Shown here one piece after another: positions 46,175 through 54,161 of a stretch of 64,000 nucleotides of DNA (the first letter of the stretch is position 1; each line of letters opens with the position of its first letter). The DNA is from Mongoliibacter ruber (GTDB lineage Bacteria; Bacteroidota; Bacteroidia; Cytophagales; Cyclobacteriaceae). Both the position numbers and the translations under genes were made by a program. The notes below the pieces were generated by a model. That model saw nothing but the letters and a program-made list of their open reading frames with translations, was not told the DNA's origin and searched no databases. Location: contig NZ_PVTR01000014.1 of assembly GCF_003003005.1 (NCBI RefSeq), positions 1 through 64,000 of the forward strand, in the 5' to 3' direction.

Positions 46175-47149
46175 ATGAAACATGTATCGATTTTATTGTT
46201 GCATCAAGTAAATCTTGGTGGATTAGAAAATGCAAGGCAAGGTCTACTGGAAGCCAATGAATACTTAAGGGTGAAAGGGAAGGCACCCATGTTTCATGTC
46301 AACCTTGTAGGATTGGTATCAGAAGTCTCCCTGAACAATGGCTTATACACCGTCAAACCAGACAAAGTATTGAAAGATGTACCTAAAACTGATATCATAA
46401 TTATCCCTCCTGTGACAGCAGATATGGCTTCTTCCTTACAGGAAAACAGCGGTTTTTTTTCATGGATCAGAAGACAATATGCCATGGGAGCTGAAGTGGT
46501 CACGCTATGTTTGGGTGCTTTTATATTAGGTTCAACAGGACTGTTGGATGGTAAAAAGTGTGTTACTCATTGGAAGGCTGCTGCAGATTTCCAAAAGCTT
46601 TTTCCCAATACCAAGCTTCAACCTGACCACCTGCTCACAGATGAAAATGGCATTTATACGGGAGGAGGAGCTTTTTCATCTGCAAATCTGATTTTATATG
46701 TCATAGAAAAGATGATAAACAGGGAGGCAGCTGTGTATTGTTCCAAAATTTTTCAGATCGATATGGGGAGAAATTCCCAGTCTCCATTTATCATTTTTAA
46801 GGGACAAAAAGACCATGCTGATGTGGAAGTAATAGATATTCAGGAATATGTGGAAATGAATTTTGAAAATAAAATCACAGTCGATGATCTTTGTGATAGG
46901 TTCAATATGGTGCGGAGGACTATGGAAAGGAGGTTTAAGCATGCTACTGGTAATACTGTATTGGAATATATTCAGCGGGTAAGGGTAGAGGCTGCTAAGA
47001 GAAACCTTGAAAAAACCCGGAAAACCGTAAGTGAAATCATGCATGAAGTAGGCTACTCCGATTCTAAATCTTTCCGTGATATTTTTAAGAAGTATGCTGG
47101 AATCTCACCTGTCGACTATAAAAACAAGTACGGCCTTTTCTTGAACTAA
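46175..47149 (+). CDS. GlxA-family transcriptional regulator (DJ-1/PfpI + AraC HTH)
   Basis: A 324-residue regulator. Residues about 5-180 form a DJ-1/PfpI-like class I amidotransferase-type domain, with Cys in LCLGAFILGSTGLLDGKKCVTHW at the nucleophile-elbow position. Residues about 225-320 form an AraC HTH (VDDLCDRFNMVRRTMERRFKHATGN, SEIMHEVGYSDSKSFRDIFKKYAGISPVDYK). Relatives sense reactive carbonyl or nitrogen compounds. It lies between the minus-strand VOC/SRPBCC operon and the plus-strand SRPBCC/VOC pair, so it is the likely common regulator. Confidence 0.93.
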   Translation: MKHVSILLLHQVNLGGLENARQGLLEANEYLRVKGKAPMFHVNLVGLVSEVSLNNGLYTVKPDKVLKDVPKTDIIIIPPVTADMASSLQENSGFFSWIRRQYAMGAEVVTLCLGAFILGSTGLLDGKKCVTHWKAAADFQKLFPNTKLQPDHLLTDENGIYTGGGAFSSANLILYVIEKMINREAAVYCSKIFQIDMGRNSQSPFIIFKGQKDHADVEVIDIQEYVEMNFENKITVDDLCDRFNMVRRTMERRFKHATGNTVLEYIQRVRVEAAKRNLEKTRKTVSEIMHEVGYSDSKSFRDIFKKYAGISPVDYKNKYGLFLN

Positions 47150-47194
47150 GTTGATTTTGTCGTATTTGACCCTTTTATTGTCGTTTTTTAACTA

Positions 47195-47223
47195 TTTGTA
47201 TACAATATGGAGTGGTATATTTG
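47195..47223 (+). promoter_or_regulatory. Promoter of the SRPBCC-SRPBCC gene
   Basis: TTTG (47195-47198), 17 bp, TATATTTG (47216-47223). The expected start gives a leader of about 35 nt. Confidence 0.6.
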
Positions 47224-47262
47224 TGAGTATAGTTTTTTAAATATAAACCAATCCAAAAAAGT

Positions 47263-48126
47263 ATGTCTATTATTCGAATTTCTGCTGCAATCCACGCACC
47301 ATTAAGCTTGGTATGGAAGTCATGGACTTTAGCTAATCATATTGTCAATTGGAATTTTGCCTCAGACTCTTGGCATTGCCCCAATGCTGAAAATAAGCTT
47401 CAACCTGATGGGAAATTTTCCTTTAGAATGGAAGCGAAAGATGGCAGCATGGGTTTTGATTTTTCAGGGAAGTATACAGAGATTAAGGAAGGTGAATCGA
47501 TTTCATCGGTATTGGATGATGGAAGAAGGGTTAATGTAAAATTTGAGCAAAGAGAGAACTTTGTAGTTGTTAGTCAGGAGTTCGAAGCTGAAAAGGATAA
47601 TTCAGAGGAGCTTCAAAAACAGGGGTGGCAATCAATATTGGATAATTTTAAATCTTACACAGAGAATCTGGCGGCAAAGGTTAGGATGAATTTTGAAATC
47701 CTGATTGAAGCGCCGATAGAAAAAGTGTACGAAACTATGTTGTCTGAAGACACCTATACCCAATGGACATATGCATTTTATCCAGGATCTTTTTACCGTG
47801 GTTCATGGGAAGAGGGGGAGAAAATTCTTTTTATTGCTACTGACAGTGAAGGAAATGAAGGCGGAATGGTTGCGAGGGTAAAAAAGTCAATTCCTAATGA
47901 AATAGTAAGCTTAGAACACTACGGGATTTTAGATAAAGGTGAGGAAATTACTGAAGGTCCCGAAATAAGTATTTGGTCAGGTGCATTGGAGGAATACAGG
48001 TTTGAATCTGTAGAAGGTGGTACACTTCTGAAAATCATAACAGATACCAATGGAGAATATCATGAGTATTTTGAAGTAACATGGCCAAAAGCATTAGAAT
48101 CCTTAAAATCAATCTGTGAAAACTAA
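47263..48126 (+). CDS. Tandem SRPBCC (AHSA1-like) protein, two domains
   Basis: The 287-residue protein contains two consecutive SRPBCC domains. The first (about residues 1-138) has IRISAAIHAPLSLVWKSWT and WQSILDNFKSYTENL; the second (about 142-287) has FEILIEAPIEKVYETML and ends with EVTWPKALESLKSICEN. The halves are only loosely similar, so the fusion is old. Each would hold one hydrophobic ligand. It has its own promoter and is followed 11 bp later by a VOC gene. Confidence 0.88.
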   Translation: MSIIRISAAIHAPLSLVWKSWTLANHIVNWNFASDSWHCPNAENKLQPDGKFSFRMEAKDGSMGFDFSGKYTEIKEGESISSVLDDGRRVNVKFEQRENFVVVSQEFEAEKDNSEELQKQGWQSILDNFKSYTENLAAKVRMNFEILIEAPIEKVYETMLSEDTYTQWTYAFYPGSFYRGSWEEGEKILFIATDSEGNEGGMVARVKKSIPNEIVSLEHYGILDKGEEITEGPEISIWSGALEEYRFESVEGGTLLKIITDTNGEYHEYFEVTWPKALESLKSICEN

Positions 48127-48137
48127 AGATTAATGAT

Positions 48138-48575
48138 ATGGCAACAGTAAGCACTTACCTCAATTTCAGACGTGAAACAGAAAAGGCCTTTGTTTTTTAC
48201 AAAGATGTATTTGGGACAGACTTTATAGAAGGGGTTCATAGGTACAAAGACATGCCCCCTTCAGAAGGTTTACCCCCTTTGCCGGAAGAAGACCAAAACC
48301 TAATCATGAACATGACATTACCAATTGTGGGTGGCCATCTTTTGATGGGTTCTGATTGCCCTTCAAGTATGGGACTAGATGTCAGAATTGGCAACAATGT
48401 ACACGTTAGCTTGCATTTAGATACCAAAGAAGAAACCCAGAAGTTGTTTGCAGCACTCTCCAAAAAAGGTAAAGTCACTATGGAACTTCAGGATATGTTC
48501 TGGGGCGATTATTATGGAAGCTGCACAGACCATTTTGGTGTACAATGGATGTTTCATTGTCCTTTACAACAATAG
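48138..48575 (+). CDS. PhnB-like VOC-superfamily protein
   Basis: A 145-residue PhnB/YjdN-type VOC protein: VSTYLNFRRETEKAFVFYKDVFG at the start, NLIMNMTLPIVGGHLLMGSD in the middle, HVSLHLDTKEETQKLFAALSKKGKV and the PhnB hallmark FWGDYYGSCTDHFGVQWMFH. Function is undetermined in this family. It is co-transcribed with the double SRPBCC gene and converges on the XRE gene with a 4-bp gap. Confidence 0.9.
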   Translation: MATVSTYLNFRRETEKAFVFYKDVFGTDFIEGVHRYKDMPPSEGLPPLPEEDQNLIMNMTLPIVGGHLLMGSDCPSSMGLDVRIGNNVHVSLHLDTKEETQKLFAALSKKGKVTMELQDMFWGDYYGSCTDHFGVQWMFHCPLQQ

Positions 48576-48579
48576 AATT

Positions 48580-48852
48580 TCATTTTCTGATTTCTGAGAA
48601 AACAAAGAAAATTGAGGGTATATAGATGAGCTTTCTTCCCGGCTCATCATCTTTAGCCAATTTCAGGATATCCTTTTCAAGTCCTAAGACCTTGAGCACA
48701 TTTAAATAATAGCCAATTCTATTACTTGGTGAACCTTTTTCTATGCTATAAATTGTCCTCCTGTTTATACCAGTCCTTTCAGCGAGCTGACCGGTACTTA
48801 ATTTCCTACGAAGACCAGCAAGCTTGATTTGCTCACCAACTTGACCCATCAT
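48580..48852 (-). CDS. XRE-family HTH regulator
   Basis: A 90-residue protein with a Cro/C1-type helix-turn-helix in residues about 8-65 (KLAGLRRKLSTGQLAERTGINRRTIYSIEKGSP, NVLKVLGLEKDILKLAKD). I use the ATG at 48852 because the longer frame opens with a TTG and adds residues unlike the family. It resembles HipB antitoxins, but no HipA-type partner gene is nearby. Repeat copy D lies just upstream, so the repeat may have altered its promoter. Confidence 0.88.
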   Translation of the reverse strand: MMGQVGEQIKLAGLRRKLSTGQLAERTGINRRTIYSIEKGSPSNRIGYYLNVLKVLGLEKDILKLAKDDEPGRKLIYIPSIFFVFSEIRK

Positions 48853-48958
48853 GTGTAAAGTTAACTTTGGTAAAAATATTGGTATGCTATTTCCCAAAAC
48901 TTGCAATTAAAGTAACAAATTCATTGATATTTATGCATTTAATTGCCAGATATGAAAT

Positions 48959-49083
48959 AATGTGATTATCCACTTTCATACTAATAGAACCTATATACAA
49001 GAATTAACTTCTGATTTAGAGCCAATATAAATATCCAACACGCCTCCCGGAGTGCAGGTATCCATTAGTATCCGTTGGCAAAA
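48959..49083 (-). repeat. Dispersed repeat, copy D (reverse, partial)
   Basis: On the minus strand it reads gccaacggatactaatggat, acctgcactccgggaggcg, then aaatcagaagttaattct, matching copies A-C. Its own right end (tatgaaagtggataatcac) repeats the left terminal motif in inverse. The left hairpin half is missing. It lies about 70 bp past the tRNA-Pro 3' end, same strand. Confidence 0.8.
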
Positions 49084-49096
49084 TACTAAAAAACGT

Positions 49097-49130
49097 AAAA
49101 GCCTGTAAATCATATGATTTACAGGCTTTT
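49097..49130 (-). terminator. Perfect 34-bp palindrome, tRNA-Pro terminator
   Basis: AAAAGCCTGTAAATCAT is followed immediately by its exact reverse complement, with flanking T runs on the minus strand (TACGTTTTTTAG). It lies 25 bp beyond the tRNA 3' end. Confidence 0.75.
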
Positions 49131-49154
49131 GATAGGCTTTGATTACCCATTCTG

Positions 49155-49228
49155 TCGGGGTGACAGGATTTGAACCTGCGACCACACGCCCCCCAGACGT
49201 GTACGCTACCGGACTGCGCCACACCCCG
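49155..49228 (-). tRNA. tRNA-Pro, anticodon GGG
   Basis: 74 nt. Acceptor arm CGGGGTG/CACCCCG, D arm with GTCCGGTAGCG, anticodon stem CACGT/GCGTG with loop CTGGGGG (anticodon GGG), T arm with GGTTCAAATCC, discriminator A. No CCA is encoded. It reads CCC and CCU codons. Confidence 0.96.
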
Positions 49229-49578
49229 AATTGAAAACCGAAATTAATACCACTTACTTGTTAATTCAAGCTTCTCTTACAAATTTTTAATTTTCACTCC
49301 TTACTTTTTTCTATAGCTTCTAATGACAAATATATCGCCTATTGATAAGTTCAACCCGACAGCATTACTCCATTTTTATAAGTAACACTTACCGAAGTCT
49401 TCGGATATAACCTTAGCAAATAAAAATTAATGCTTCAATCAGAATATTACCACCTATTGGGATAAAAAAATAGAATACTTTATAGTATATTGATGTATAT
49501 ATAGTATAATATTCTGTTTAGTAGTTCCTGGTTTATTATGTCAACCACCATTTTACCAACCAAAACCAAAAAATAAAC
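49229..49578. other. Intergenic region between tRNA-Pro and subtilase gene
   Basis: Divergent, AT-rich promoter region. Near-match boxes such as TATATTGA occur about 100 bp before the subtilase ATG, but none is a full TAnnTTTG. No ORF is seen. Confidence 0.55.
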
Positions 49579-50988
49579 ATGAGACAATTTTCAAAAATCC
49601 CCCTCTTCTTCTTGCTGCTGGTAATGATTAGTGTATGCTCTTGTAATGAAAATAATACAAGAGGCGCAGAGAATGGCAGCAGCCCATTGACAGGGCTAAA
49701 GACTCCTTTTGTCAAAGGAGAAATAGTAGTTGCTTACAAAGATGGAAATGTTGCCAAAACTTATGCCCCAAAAGTAGACTCCTTGATAAGGGCAGAATTT
49801 GAAAATGCGGAACAAATCAAATGTGCAAGCTGCATCAATTTAACCGAATTGTGGAGAGCTGAAGGGATTGAGTATTTCATTGAAAGTTTACTGAATAGTT
49901 TAATGGATGGACATAGTGGTATCAGAAGCACTACGCCTACAGGAGTAGCAGGTAGTACAGGTGATGAAAATGTATCTATTTCTTTAAATTACATTACAGA
50001 GCTGTATGAAACTGCCGAATTTCAGAGTCAGCATTCCTATGCTTCTACATCCAGTTTACAAGCCAATGACGATTTGATAATTGCTGTTTTAGACTCTGGA
50101 ATAGATAGTCAGACTCTTGGGGATCAATACCTGTGGCAGTCAAAAAATGATGATTCCTGTTTTCCCAATGAAAAATATGGTTGGAATTTTACAGAAGATG
50201 GAGAAGCCTTTGATATTGCTGATAACACATCATATAAGCATGGAACATTGGTCAATCTATATATATTGGAACAATTGTACGCCAATTCAGCTAATGTCCC
50301 ACGAATTTTAAATGTAAAAGTGCTAAATGAGGACAATAAAGGAACTTTGTTTTCTCTTGTGTGCGGGGTTCATTATGCTGTTTTCCAGGGTGCTTCGATT
50401 ATAAATACCAGTCTTGGCTTTTATGACAGTACAGAATATTCTCAATTTACAAATGGTAGGCATCCTATCATGCACTACCTGCATAACACTTATGCAAATG
50501 AAGGCAAAATACTATTTGTTACAGCTGCCGGTAATGAAGTAAAAGATCAAGGAACTGTCCGGAACTTAGAAGAAAACCCATTTTATCCGGCTGTGCTAAG
50601 CGAAAATGAGAAAGTAAAAATCAACAACGTCATATCAGTAACTACTTCAGATATTCAGGGAAACTATGTAAGTCCAAAACAAAATTATAGCCCCAGGCAT
50701 GTTGATGTTGCTATTCGTTCGGATTTTGACGATAATTTTGGATTTGCATTGCCTTTTTCTCTGAGGGGAGAACAGCAGGAGATGATTGGGTCATCTTTTG
50801 CCACGGCAATTTTCACAGGTAAAATTGCCGCTAAATGGAATAACGAGCGTGAAAGAATTGATTTTTCATATCAATCTAAATATGATTGGATAGATGATAT
50901 TTTTCCTCCGGACAGGCGTGAAAATCAAGAACTTAATTCACAAGTTAACAGAGGTTTTTCCTATATTAGGTTAAACAATCAGCCTTGA
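49579..50988 (+). CDS. Lipoprotein subtilase (S8 peptidase) paired with CHAT gene
   Basis: A 469-residue subtilisin-like serine protease with a lipoprotein signal (SVCSC near residue 22). The triad is visible: Asp172 in AVLDSGID, His221 in KHGTLV, Ser406 in GSSFATA, with the oxyanion Asn in TAAGNEV. The N-terminal about 140 residues include a pair of Cys (CASC) and a region that could act as a propeptide. It ends 1 bp before the CHAT gene, so the two are translationally linked. It is probably outer-membrane or periplasm anchored and could process, or be processed by, the CHAT partner. Confidence 0.9.
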   Translation: MRQFSKIPLFFLLLVMISVCSCNENNTRGAENGSSPLTGLKTPFVKGEIVVAYKDGNVAKTYAPKVDSLIRAEFENAEQIKCASCINLTELWRAEGIEYFIESLLNSLMDGHSGIRSTTPTGVAGSTGDENVSISLNYITELYETAEFQSQHSYASTSSLQANDDLIIAVLDSGIDSQTLGDQYLWQSKNDDSCFPNEKYGWNFTEDGEAFDIADNTSYKHGTLVNLYILEQLYANSANVPRILNVKVLNEDNKGTLFSLVCGVHYAVFQGASIINTSLGFYDSTEYSQFTNGRHPIMHYLHNTYANEGKILFVTAAGNEVKDQGTVRNLEENPFYPAVLSENEKVKINNVISVTTSDIQGNYVSPKQNYSPRHVDVAIRSDFDDNFGFALPFSLRGEQQEMIGSSFATAIFTGKIAAKWNNERERIDFSYQSKYDWIDDIFPPDRRENQELNSQVNRGFSYIRLNNQP

Positions 50989-50989
50989 T

Positions 50990-53770
50990 GTGAACTTTCT
51001 AAAAAGCATATTATTTATTGTTTTTATTTTTCTATTAAAAGTGGGTTTGTTGCTGGCACAGTCAGTTGACGAACCTGCTTTTTGGTTGGATCAGGTGAAT
51101 ATCATACATGCTGATCCCGAATTGAGCTGGGAGGAAAAGCAGGATAAAGTGGAATTGATTAGGCAACAGTTTTTGATGCAAAACGACAAAAACGGAGTTT
51201 ATGCCAAAATTATCCACCGATTGGCTGACTACAAGCGGATATTGGGGGAATTTCAGGAAGCGATCAATCTGATGCAGGAAGCCATTGCTATCAACAAATC
51301 CAATGTAGCACATGCAGAGGAGCTGTACCTGACTTTTACTTTTTGTAACATCGGAATTGCCTATCAGGAGCTTGGTATGCAGGAAAAAGCTGAGGCTTAT
51401 TATGACAGTGCTCTTCACCTGCACCGCAGGTTTCCTGATGAAACCTTTATACCTGCTTTTGTGACTTTTGACAGGAAGACGGTTTACACATTCAATAAAG
51501 GAGAGTATCAGCGGACAGTGGACCTCATAGATTATGCCTTTGGTTTTATCAAAGGTTTAGAGGGAACTGTGCAGGAAAATTTATTGCAGATCAAAAAGGC
51601 CAGAGCCTTGTTGGAATTGGGGGAGTTTGAACAAGCCGAAAAATTATACCTGCAAAGCATAGCGGTTTTTGAAAGTGGTGAATATTCCGGTGAGTACCCT
51701 GCTTTCGCTTATAATTCTTATGGCATTTACCTTGCCACGAGTGGAAGACCTGAGGAAGCAGAGGAATACTTCAATAAGGCACTAAAAATTTATCTTGCCA
51801 TGGACTACTTGGGAAATGTACTCAATGTCCTAGACGAGCTGTATTTCACCTGGGCAGAAAAGGATGACAATAAAGCATTGACTTACCTTCGCCGTTCACA
51901 AAAATATCTGGAACCTTACCAAGGAGCTAGAGAGCACCTCTCCACACTCAATCATATAGGGGCTTCATTTATCCGTCTGCAACGTTTTGATGAAGCATTA
52001 CCACACCTTCAAGATGCACTGCGCCTTGCAGTAAAAGATTTTGACCCAGCTGACCCCTACGAAAATCCCACAATCTCCCAAATCCAGCAGACAAGCAATT
52101 TTATGGAAATTGCCATGATTCTAAAAAATAAGGGAGAAAATATGCTGAGGAAATTTCAGCATAATGGTGGGTCTCAAGAGCAGCTTAGACATGCACTTGC
52201 CACCCTGAAGCTTGCCGATAAGGTGATAGACCTGATGCGCTGGGATCAGCAGGCTGAAAATACCAAAGCATATTGGAGAGGCTATACCAAACCGGTTTAT
52301 GAAATGGCTCTGGAGGCTGCCTACCAGAAAAATGACCCCAGAGCAGCTTTTTATTTTATGGAAAAAAGCAGGGCCGTGATGCTCAATGATAAGCTCAGTG
52401 AAATGGGGGCTTTGAAGTTTTTATCTGATGAAGATATTTATAGGGAAAAGCAACTGAAAAAAGAGTCTTTGACTTTTAAAGCGGTTTTGGAATCTACAGA
52501 CAAGGAAGATCAGGCATTCTACACAGCTTCCGTGAATTGGTTTGAGGCCCAATCCAATTATGAAGCCTTTATCAAAGAATTGGAAAACCGTTATCCCAAT
52601 TACTACCAGTATAAATATGATACGGCTGTCATTTCCTTGGATCAGTTTCAGCATCAGGTTCTGGGGGATGGTCAGGCCTTCATTTCTTACTTCTTGGGTG
52701 ATGATGCCCAGTATGCTTTGCTTGTAGCCAAAAATAAGTTGGTGCTTGAAAAGAAAGAAAGGTCTGGCTTGGATGAAAACATCAAGCAATTAAATGCACT
52801 CGTGTCAAACAGAGGAAAGTTAAATCAGAACTTCTCAAGTTTTCAGGAATTGGCATCGAAACTTTACCTTCAATTAGTACCCGAATCAGCTGAGGATTTT
52901 GACCGGTTGATTATCTCGCCAGATGAATATTTTGTTCCATTCGAGCTATTGATGAAAGACCGTCAAGACCCTGATTCCTATATGGTTCAAAGTCATGCAT
53001 TGAGTTATAGCTACTCTGCAGGATTCTTGCAAAAGCACATGAAACCCACAGCCAAACACCAGGTTTTCGGCCTAGCTCCTGTTGAATTCAAAGCAGAACT
53101 TCAGCAAGCTAGTCTGCTTGGGGCTGACCTGTCCTTGAAAAGGATCAATACATTTTTTCCAAGGAATCATTTTGTGACGCATGAAAAAGCCACAAAGCAG
53201 AGTTTTCTGGATAATTTGTCCCAATACTCTATTGTTCAGCTCTATTCCCATGCTGTAGCCGATGCTGAAGGCATTGAACCCAGGCTATATTTTTATGATG
53301 AATCTATGCCATTGTCAGAGTTACAATTGTTGGGAGACTTGTCAACTCAGCTGATCGTATTGGCTGCATGCAATACAGGAATAGGGAAAAATATAAGTGG
53401 GGAAGGAATTTTTTCTTTGGCGAGGGGTTTTGCCGCAGCCGGAATTCCATCAAGCGTGACAACACTTTGGGAAGTAGAAAGTAAAACTACTTATCAGATT
53501 ACCGAATTGTTTTACAAATACCTGAGCAAAGGTTTGCCAGCTGATGTGGCCATGCAAAAAGCCAAATTGGAATTTATGGATCAAAATGAATCAGTGATGC
53601 AGCTTCCTTATTTTTGGGCAGGAAATGTATTGGTCGGCAGGGCAGAGGTAATGATGCCGGCTCAAGCAGGAAAGAGGTTTTTTTGGATTTTTGGAATGTT
53701 TGTGCTTTTCGTTTGTCTGGGCTTTTTATATTCCTGGATGAATAGCCGGAAAAGTAAATTGATAAAGTAA
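50990..53770 (+). CDS. Exported TPR-CHAT (caspase-like) protein with C-terminal membrane anchor
   Basis: A 926-residue protein. A signal peptide (residues 1-24) is followed by TPR repeats (about 50-450; KIIHRLADYKRILGEFQEAI, YNSYGIYLATSGRPEEAEEY, HLQDALRLAV), a linker, and a CHAT domain (about 600-885) with the dyad His754 (LYSHAVAD) and Cys794 (LAACNTGIG), plus GEGIFSLARGFAAAGIPSS and PYFWAGNVLVG. A transmembrane helix near 900-918 anchors it. The start is a GTG at 50990, because the overlapping ATG is read straight into a stop. CHAT domains are caspase-like proteases of conflict and cell-death systems. Here the catalytic side would be extracytoplasmic. Confidence 0.92.
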   Translation: MNFLKSILFIVFIFLLKVGLLLAQSVDEPAFWLDQVNIIHADPELSWEEKQDKVELIRQQFLMQNDKNGVYAKIIHRLADYKRILGEFQEAINLMQEAIAINKSNVAHAEELYLTFTFCNIGIAYQELGMQEKAEAYYDSALHLHRRFPDETFIPAFVTFDRKTVYTFNKGEYQRTVDLIDYAFGFIKGLEGTVQENLLQIKKARALLELGEFEQAEKLYLQSIAVFESGEYSGEYPAFAYNSYGIYLATSGRPEEAEEYFNKALKIYLAMDYLGNVLNVLDELYFTWAEKDDNKALTYLRRSQKYLEPYQGAREHLSTLNHIGASFIRLQRFDEALPHLQDALRLAVKDFDPADPYENPTISQIQQTSNFMEIAMILKNKGENMLRKFQHNGGSQEQLRHALATLKLADKVIDLMRWDQQAENTKAYWRGYTKPVYEMALEAAYQKNDPRAAFYFMEKSRAVMLNDKLSEMGALKFLSDEDIYREKQLKKESLTFKAVLESTDKEDQAFYTASVNWFEAQSNYEAFIKELENRYPNYYQYKYDTAVISLDQFQHQVLGDGQAFISYFLGDDAQYALLVAKNKLVLEKKERSGLDENIKQLNALVSNRGKLNQNFSSFQELASKLYLQLVPESAEDFDRLIISPDEYFVPFELLMKDRQDPDSYMVQSHALSYSYSAGFLQKHMKPTAKHQVFGLAPVEFKAELQQASLLGADLSLKRINTFFPRNHFVTHEKATKQSFLDNLSQYSIVQLYSHAVADAEGIEPRLYFYDESMPLSELQLLGDLSTQLIVLAACNTGIGKNISGEGIFSLARGFAAAGIPSSVTTLWEVESKTTYQITELFYKYLSKGLPADVAMQKAKLEFMDQNESVMQLPYFWAGNVLVGRAEVMMPAQAGKRFFWIFGMFVLFVCLGFLYSWMNSRKSKLIK

Positions 53771-53879
53771 CTCAGAAGCATTTCTCTTAGATCAGTTATC
53801 CCCTTCAATTCTTTTTTGAAGAATGTATATTTAATCAGGAGCAGGATTTTTTAAAAGATTTCCAAAATCAGGTAACATA

Positions 53880-54004
53880 ATTAAGCATAGCGGATATGGT
53901 TAAGAACAGACGGTAAAATGGGGAAACCACCGTCGGTTTGGGGTGAACACAACTTTTGGGAAACCTATCCTTCTGCCGCTTTATTTTTTAGCGGCACTTT
54001 TTAT
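53880..54004 (+). ncRNA. Possible small RNA or structured 3' UTR after CHAT gene
   Basis: Three hairpins in a row: GACGGT/ACCGTC (53909-53934), GGTTT/AAACC (53935-53965) and the terminator at 53974. It begins about 110 bp past the CHAT stop. The 5' end is a guess and no known RNA family is recognised. Confidence 0.35.
53974..54004 (+). terminator. Rho-independent terminator
   Basis: Stem TGCCGCT/AGCGGCA with a 9-base T-rich loop, then cttttt. It ends the subtilase-CHAT transcript or the small RNA candidate. Confidence 0.8.
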
Positions 54005-54161
54005 AAATGCAAATACTGAATTATACCAGCAAAGTCTAAATTTCATTTAAATCATTGATAATTAAATCAATAGGAGGAATGCCCAATATCCACCAATATC
54101 GAAATCTTGAAAAGACTAGCTTAAATTAGCTTCTAGCATAAAATCATGGGAACACAAATTT

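Larger units (their letters stand above)
53771..54161. other. Intergenic region with structured RNA candidate
   Basis: No ORF is visible. The middle holds consecutive hairpins ending in a T-tailed terminator. The rest, to 54161, is AT-rich and lies at the 3' end of the convergent PQQ dehydrogenase gene. Confidence 0.5.

Noticed and set aside
48580-48852. HipBA-type toxin-antitoxin pair
   Set aside because: Only the XRE protein is present; neighbours are a VOC gene and a tRNA.
50990-53770. CHAT protein as part of a Craspase-type RNA-guided system
   Set aside because: No Cas7-11/gRAMP gene, no CRISPR array, and the protein has a signal peptide and membrane anchor.
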